Source of the DNA: Ignavibacteriales bacterium
GTDB taxonomy: Bacteria > Bacteroidota > Ignavibacteria > T3Sed10-11
NCBI GenBank assembly: GCA_003560935.1
Contig: PWJF01000568.1
Span: 1 to 9,594 of the forward strand
Direction: 5' to 3'
DNA: 9,594 nucleotides
The notes below the pieces were generated by a model. The model searched no databases, had not been told where the DNA came from, and was given only the letters and a program-made list of their open reading frames with translations. Within the stretch, counting starts at the first letter, position 1; the number at the start of each line of letters is the position of its first letter. The position numbers and the translations under genes were made by a program. Positions 6,557 to 9,594 of the stretch are shown piece after piece.

Positions 6557-9160
6557 ATGAGGATTTACTGCATAGTTCCCCTTTTGTACTTTTTCCTTAT
6601 TCCGTTAACTTATTCAATCGCCGATGAAACTGCAACTATTGAAATTGATAATTATCTCGTAGCCGGACCGGTTAACGCACCGTTCCCGGCTCTCAATGTA
6701 GGCGAGAGGAATATTGTACAGCTCAGTGATCTGCTTTCGTATGATTATTTCCCTGTAAAAGAATTAAAGCCCGTTCGAGACACTGACTTTGACTGGCGTC
6801 ATGATCAAAAACTGCGTTGGCAGGAGAAGCGAATCGGTACTAACGGTCTACAACTTAATGCAAGCGGCTCCGATCCGGATGTATATTACGCAGCGGCATA
6901 CCTCAAAACAAATCGATGGATGAAAGCGGATCTCAAGGTCGAAAGCTGCCATTTGTTTGAAGTGTATCTCAACGGTGAACGGATTGGTTCAAAGACCGGA
7001 AGCAATACCCCCGATGAGCCGCCGGATAACTGTTCACCGGGATCTATATCTCAGACTCTTTCGTTAAAAAACGGCAAACATACACTGATCATCAAAAGCA
7101 TGAACGATCCGGATAATGAAGCAGATTGGAACATAAGTACATCATTAACGATTAAGGAGCCATATTCTCCGGAAAATCTCACCATCTCTCTTTCGCCGGA
7201 GAGATATATCGATATAACAAACGTTCTCGATGACCCCAGGGTCGGGTCGGTACACATTACCCGCAACGGCGCTCTTGCCGCGGTCAGTACAAGCACGCCG
7301 GTCGGCACAGCCCCGCACCGTGAAACATGGATAAAGATTTACAACACACGCAACAACTCGCTCATCCGCACCTTCAGTGGCGATCTGAGCATCGGCAACT
7401 TCGCCTGGGCACCGGACAACAAACGCTTTTCATATGTGCAGCGGGATGAAGGTAAAGCGACCCTCTGGATAGTAAATCTTGAGAACGGAGAGAAACATGC
7501 CCTGTTGGAAGATATCGAGAATTTTGGTTCCTACGACTGGTCTCCGACCGGCAATTTCATTGTGTTTACTATTAACCAGCGGGATGAACAGGACAATAGT
7601 TTCATGCGCCGTATCACAAAACCGGTTGAGCGATGGCCCTGGTGGACACAACGAAGCTATCTGCACCTCGTACACGTTCCGTCGGGTGCACGCCGGCGAC
7701 TTACGGCAGGGGAATTATCAACCGACTTGAACTCCATATGTCCGGACGGGCAAAGGCTCATTATTTCACGCACGACACATAATTTCACAGAGCAACCCTA
7801 TTCATTCACTGAATTATTTACGCTCGATCTGGAAACGATGTCGCTTGATACAATTCACACCGGAAGCTGGAGTGCGAGCGCACAATGGTCTCCCGACGGT
7901 ACAAAAATTCTTATCACCGCGGGTCCTTCCTTCTTTGGAGATAAAGGAATTAACGTTCCCGCCGGTATGATACCGAATGAATACGATACACAGGCGTATA
8001 TATACGATACCGCAACGGGTTCGGTTGAAGCTATCAGCCGCGATTTTAATCCATCAATATCGTCCGCCCGTTGGAGTCATGCCGAAAATGCAATTTATTT
8101 CAGTACCACCGACAAATCTTTCAACAATTTGTACCGGTATAATGTAAGGACCAAACGATATGAGAAAGTCGATCTTGGAATTGATATTGTCGGAAATTTT
8201 GATCTCGCTCATACACGTCCCGTTGCGGTCTATACCGGTGAAAGCGCCACGGAACCCCCGCGCTTTTACTTTATTGATCTCAACCGAAAACGTACTACGT
8301 TGTTGTACGATCCGAACGAAGAAGTCTATCGTCACATTGAGACCGGTAAGATCGAAGAATGGACATTCATAAATGAGCGGGAAACCGAAATAGACGGTAT
8401 GATCTATTACCCCCCCGATTTCGATCCCGATAAAAAGTACCCGCTCATTGTATACTATTACGGCGGCACGTCGCCCGTCTCCAGAGCATTTGAAGGGCGG
8501 TATCCTAAGAACAAGTGGGCTGCTCAAGGTTATGTCGTATATGTCTTGCAGCCCAGCGGTGCGGTCGGATACGGACAGGAGTTCTCGGCCCGGCACGTCA
8601 ATAATTGGGGGAAAACTGTCGCCGGCGAGATAATCGACGGCACGAGGAAATTTCTCGATGCGCATGATTTTGTCGATCCTGATCGCATAGCCGGTATCGG
8701 AGCATCCTACGGCGGTTTCATGACCATGCTCCTCGTTACGCAAACGGATATCTTCACAACCGCAGTCTCTCATGCCGGCATCAGTTCGATCTCGAGCTAT
8801 TGGGGCGAAGGGTACTGGGGGTACTCATACAGCGCCGTCGCAACCGCAGAGAGCTTTCCGTGGAACAGACGGGATATTTACGTCGATCAGAGTCCGCTTT
8901 TCAGTGCCGATAAGATAAATACACCGTTATTGCTCCTGACTGGCGATTCCGACACCAACGTACCTCCCGGCGAGAGTACGCAGCTCTTTGTCGCCCTGAA
9001 ACTGCTTGGAAAAGAGGTTGAATATATCAAAGTAGAGGGACAGGATCACCACATCCTGGATCACGAAAAACGCATAAAATGGGGAGATACGATTATTGCC
9101 TGGTTCGATAAGTATCTGAAAGACCAGCCGGAGTGGTGGAATGAAATGTATGGTGAGTAG
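6557..9160 (+). CDS. Exported S9 family (DPP IV/prolyl oligopeptidase-like) serine peptidase
   Basis: An 867-residue exported peptidase that should trim peptides outside the cytoplasm. The signal peptide (1-22) has a hydrophobic core LLYFFLIPL and a likely cleavage after SIA. Residues about 25-195 form an extra N-terminal domain rich in predicted beta strands, with FEVYLNGERIGSK and cysteines C131 and C159 that could form a disulphide. A WD40/TolB-like propeller follows, about 215-595, with blades marked by WAPDNKRFSY, WSPTGNFIVF, WSPDGTKILI and WSHAENAIYF. The catalytic alpha/beta-hydrolase domain runs from about 600 to the end: S717 in GASYGGF, D799 in GDSDTNVPP and H831 in GQDHHIL form the triad, and Y635 before GG may supply the oxyanion hole. 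The frame runs open upstream to 6221, but that part overlaps rlmA on the other strand; ATG 6557 has GGAG (6545-6548) at 8 nt and gives the signal peptide. Exact cleavage preference is unknown. Confidence 0.92.
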   Translation: MRIYCIVPLLYFFLIPLTYSIADETATIEIDNYLVAGPVNAPFPALNVGERNIVQLSDLLSYDYFPVKELKPVRDTDFDWRHDQKLRWQEKRIGTNGLQLNASGSDPDVYYAAAYLKTNRWMKADLKVESCHLFEVYLNGERIGSKTGSNTPDEPPDNCSPGSISQTLSLKNGKHTLIIKSMNDPDNEADWNISTSLTIKEPYSPENLTISLSPERYIDITNVLDDPRVGSVHITRNGALAAVSTSTPVGTAPHRETWIKIYNTRNNSLIRTFSGDLSIGNFAWAPDNKRFSYVQRDEGKATLWIVNLENGEKHALLEDIENFGSYDWSPTGNFIVFTINQRDEQDNSFMRRITKPVERWPWWTQRSYLHLVHVPSGARRRLTAGELSTDLNSICPDGQRLIISRTTHNFTEQPYSFTELFTLDLETMSLDTIHTGSWSASAQWSPDGTKILITAGPSFFGDKGINVPAGMIPNEYDTQAYIYDTATGSVEAISRDFNPSISSARWSHAENAIYFSTTDKSFNNLYRYNVRTKRYEKVDLGIDIVGNFDLAHTRPVAVYTGESATEPPRFYFIDLNRKRTTLLYDPNEEVYRHIETGKIEEWTFINERETEIDGMIYYPPDFDPDKKYPLIVYYYGGTSPVSRAFEGRYPKNKWAAQGYVVYVLQPSGAVGYGQEFSARHVNNWGKTVAGEIIDGTRKFLDAHDFVDPDRIAGIGASYGGFMTMLLVTQTDIFTTAVSHAGISSISSYWGEGYWGYSYSAVATAESFPWNRRDIYVDQSPLFSADKINTPLLLLTGDSDTNVPPGESTQLFVALKLLGKEVEYIKVEGQDHHILDHEKRIKWGDTIIAWFDKYLKDQPEWWNEMYGE

Positions 9161-9175
9161 AAAAATTCCAAATAA
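9161..9175. repeat. Left piece of an A/T-rich AATTCCAAAT tract
   Basis: Immediately after the S9 peptidase stop codon, AATTCCAAAT occurs at 9164-9173. The same 10-mer recurs twice on the far side of the inverted-repeat element (9313-9322 and 9338-9347). The AAATAA at 9170-9175 is duplicated at 9305-9310, which suggests that this piece and the right tract were once continuous. Confidence 0.6.
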
Positions 9176-9304
9176 GAGTCTACTCCGATAAGTATTAGTC
9201 GGTTTAAATAGCCACGGATTTCACGGATTTTTTATAATATACGGCATAATTAAAGCGTTAATCCGTGTAATCCGTGGCTGGAGTAACTTTTTCGGAGTAG
9301 ACTC
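9176..9304. mobile_element. MITE-like 129-bp nested inverted repeat
   Basis: The outer arms GAGTCTACTCCGA (9176-9188) and TCGGAGTAGACTC (9292-9304) are perfect 13-bp inverted repeats. Nested inside is a second pair of 20-bp arms, 9210-9229 and 9260-9279, with one mismatch; each holds two copies of CACGGATT (or its complement) separated by one base. The central loop (9230-9259) is A/T-rich. There is no coding capacity. AAATAA abuts both ends (9170-9175 and 9305-9310), as a 6-bp target duplication would. The element could also act as a transcription terminator or mRNA 3'-end stem for the S9 peptidase gene. The structure is seen directly; mobility is inferred. Confidence 0.6.
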
Positions 9305-9350
9305 AAATAACAAATTCCAAATTACAAACTACCAATAAATTCCAAATATT
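9305..9350. repeat. A/T-rich AATTCCAAAT direct-repeat tract
   Basis: AATTCCAAAT occurs at 9313-9322 and 9338-9347, joined by ACAAACTACCAATA-type sequence with very few G residues. The minus-strand reading frame over this tract is low-complexity and not a credible gene. From memory, similar tracts are dispersed in genomes of many uncultured bacteria; this was not checked. Confidence 0.55.
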
Positions 9351-9366
9351 ATTCGATGGTTTATTT

Positions 9367-9594
9367 ATGAGAAACACTTCACTTCTTGTTCTGGCATTTT
9401 TACTGCTATCATGCACTTCAGAACGGGCGCCGGAAATCATTGATCCGCAAGAGGTTTTCTGGAATAACCTCATAAAACACTGCGGCAAAGCTTTCCCGGG
9501 AGGGTTAACGAAAGAACCCCCCGGAGACGAGATGCTTACCGGCACTGAGCTGCTGATAGCGCATTTCCGCGAGTGCAGCGAAGACACAACAAAA
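9367..9594 (+). CDS. Uncharacterised lipoprotein, N-terminal part (runs off the window)
   Basis: An open frame of 76 codons from the ATG at 9367 to the window end, with no stop. It begins with a short lipoprotein signal: two residues and an early arginine, a hydrophobic core LLVLAFLLL, and the lipobox L13-L14-S15-C16. Signal peptidase II would cleave before C16, which would be lipidated. The mature part starts TSERAPEIID, followed by EVFWNNLIKHCGKAFPGG and, after a gap, a LIAHFRECSED segment. FW..L...CG.AF.G followed by H-x-R-x-C matches my recollection of a conserved, uncharacterised family of exported bacterial proteins, but I cannot name it. Two of its cysteines (in HCGKAF and RECSED) may pair. 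No clear Shine-Dalgarno precedes the ATG. Its direction matches the S9 gene, but the repeat block between them argues against a shared transcript. Confidence 0.75.
   Translation, partial: MRNTSLLVLAFLLLSCTSERAPEIIDPQEVFWNNLIKHCGKAFPGGLTKEPPGDEMLTGTELLIAHFRECSEDTTK

Noticed and set aside
8410..8416. Run of seven C residues in the S9 peptidase gene as a possible frameshift site
   Set aside because: The frame is continuous through it and both flanks encode expected catalytic-domain sequence, so nothing indicates a frameshift or slippage.
8054..8773. 239-codon minus-strand frame inside the S9 peptidase gene
   Set aside because: It lies wholly antisense to the propeller and catalytic domain, has no recognisable motif, and is explained as a shadow of the real gene.
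9210..9279. CACGGATT repeats considered as a CRISPR fragment
   Set aside because: The copies are 8-mers one base apart arranged as an inverted pair, without spacers of regular length, and no cas gene is present.
9303..9587. 94-codon minus-strand frame at the right end
   Set aside because: It combines the antisense of the lipoprotein gene with the A/T repeat tract; the opposite strand has a clear lipoprotein signal.

Overview
The window looks like ordinary chromosomal DNA of a Gram-negative (diderm) bacterium. It carries an LpxH-family lipid A enzyme, a class A penicillin-binding protein, an exported S9 peptidase and a lipoprotein signal peptide. GC content is moderate by eye. Shine-Dalgarno sequences are present but uneven: clear before the S9 peptidase, reasonable before the PBP, absent before the LpxH gene and the ABC ATPase. 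The tRNA gene does not encode CCA. The gene mix and the dispersed palindromic repeats would suit a member of the Fibrobacterota-Chlorobiota-Bacteroidota side of the tree or a related uncultured phylum. That placement is a weak inference; nothing in the window fixes the taxon.

Layout. Positions 1-386 hold the 3' part of a CoA-pyrophosphatase-type NUDIX hydrolase (+). Positions 383-1519 hold a minus-strand ABC ATPase of the iron(III)/FbpC type, convergent with the NUDIX gene and sharing 4 bp of stop codon with it. Its promoter (1575-1603) is overlapped by a perfect 8-5-8 palindrome (1558-1578) that looks like a DtxR/MntR-type metal operator. Positions 1716-4772 hold a two-gene unit, LpxH-family hydrolase followed with zero spacing by a PBP1A-type peptidoglycan synthase, which pairs two steps of envelope synthesis. 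Two tandem 42-bp hairpin repeats (4793-4876) lie before tRNA-Leu(CAG) (4897-4980), and a small gene that resembles a degenerate GIY-YIG nuclease fold follows (5030-5512). Convergent to it is an RlmA-type 23S rRNA guanine-N1 methyltransferase (5519-6400, minus). Divergent from that is an exported S9 family (DPP IV-like) serine peptidase with an extra N-terminal domain (6557-9160). Next comes a 129-bp nested inverted repeat (9176-9304) apparently inserted into an A/T-rich AAATTCCAAAT-type tract. The window ends in the first 76 codons of an uncharacterised lipoprotein (9367-9594).

The genes are mostly independent housekeeping functions: nucleotide-cofactor clean-up, metal uptake, lipid A and peptidoglycan synthesis, rRNA methylation and extracytoplasmic peptide degradation. 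I did not find a convincing new multigene system. The points most worth a second look are the putative metal-responsive operator on the lone ATPase gene, the MITE-like nested repeat with an apparent 6-bp target duplication, the tandem hairpins before the tRNA, and two poorly characterised proteins (the GIY-YIG-like one and the lipoprotein). No gene-free stretch exceeds 300 bases.
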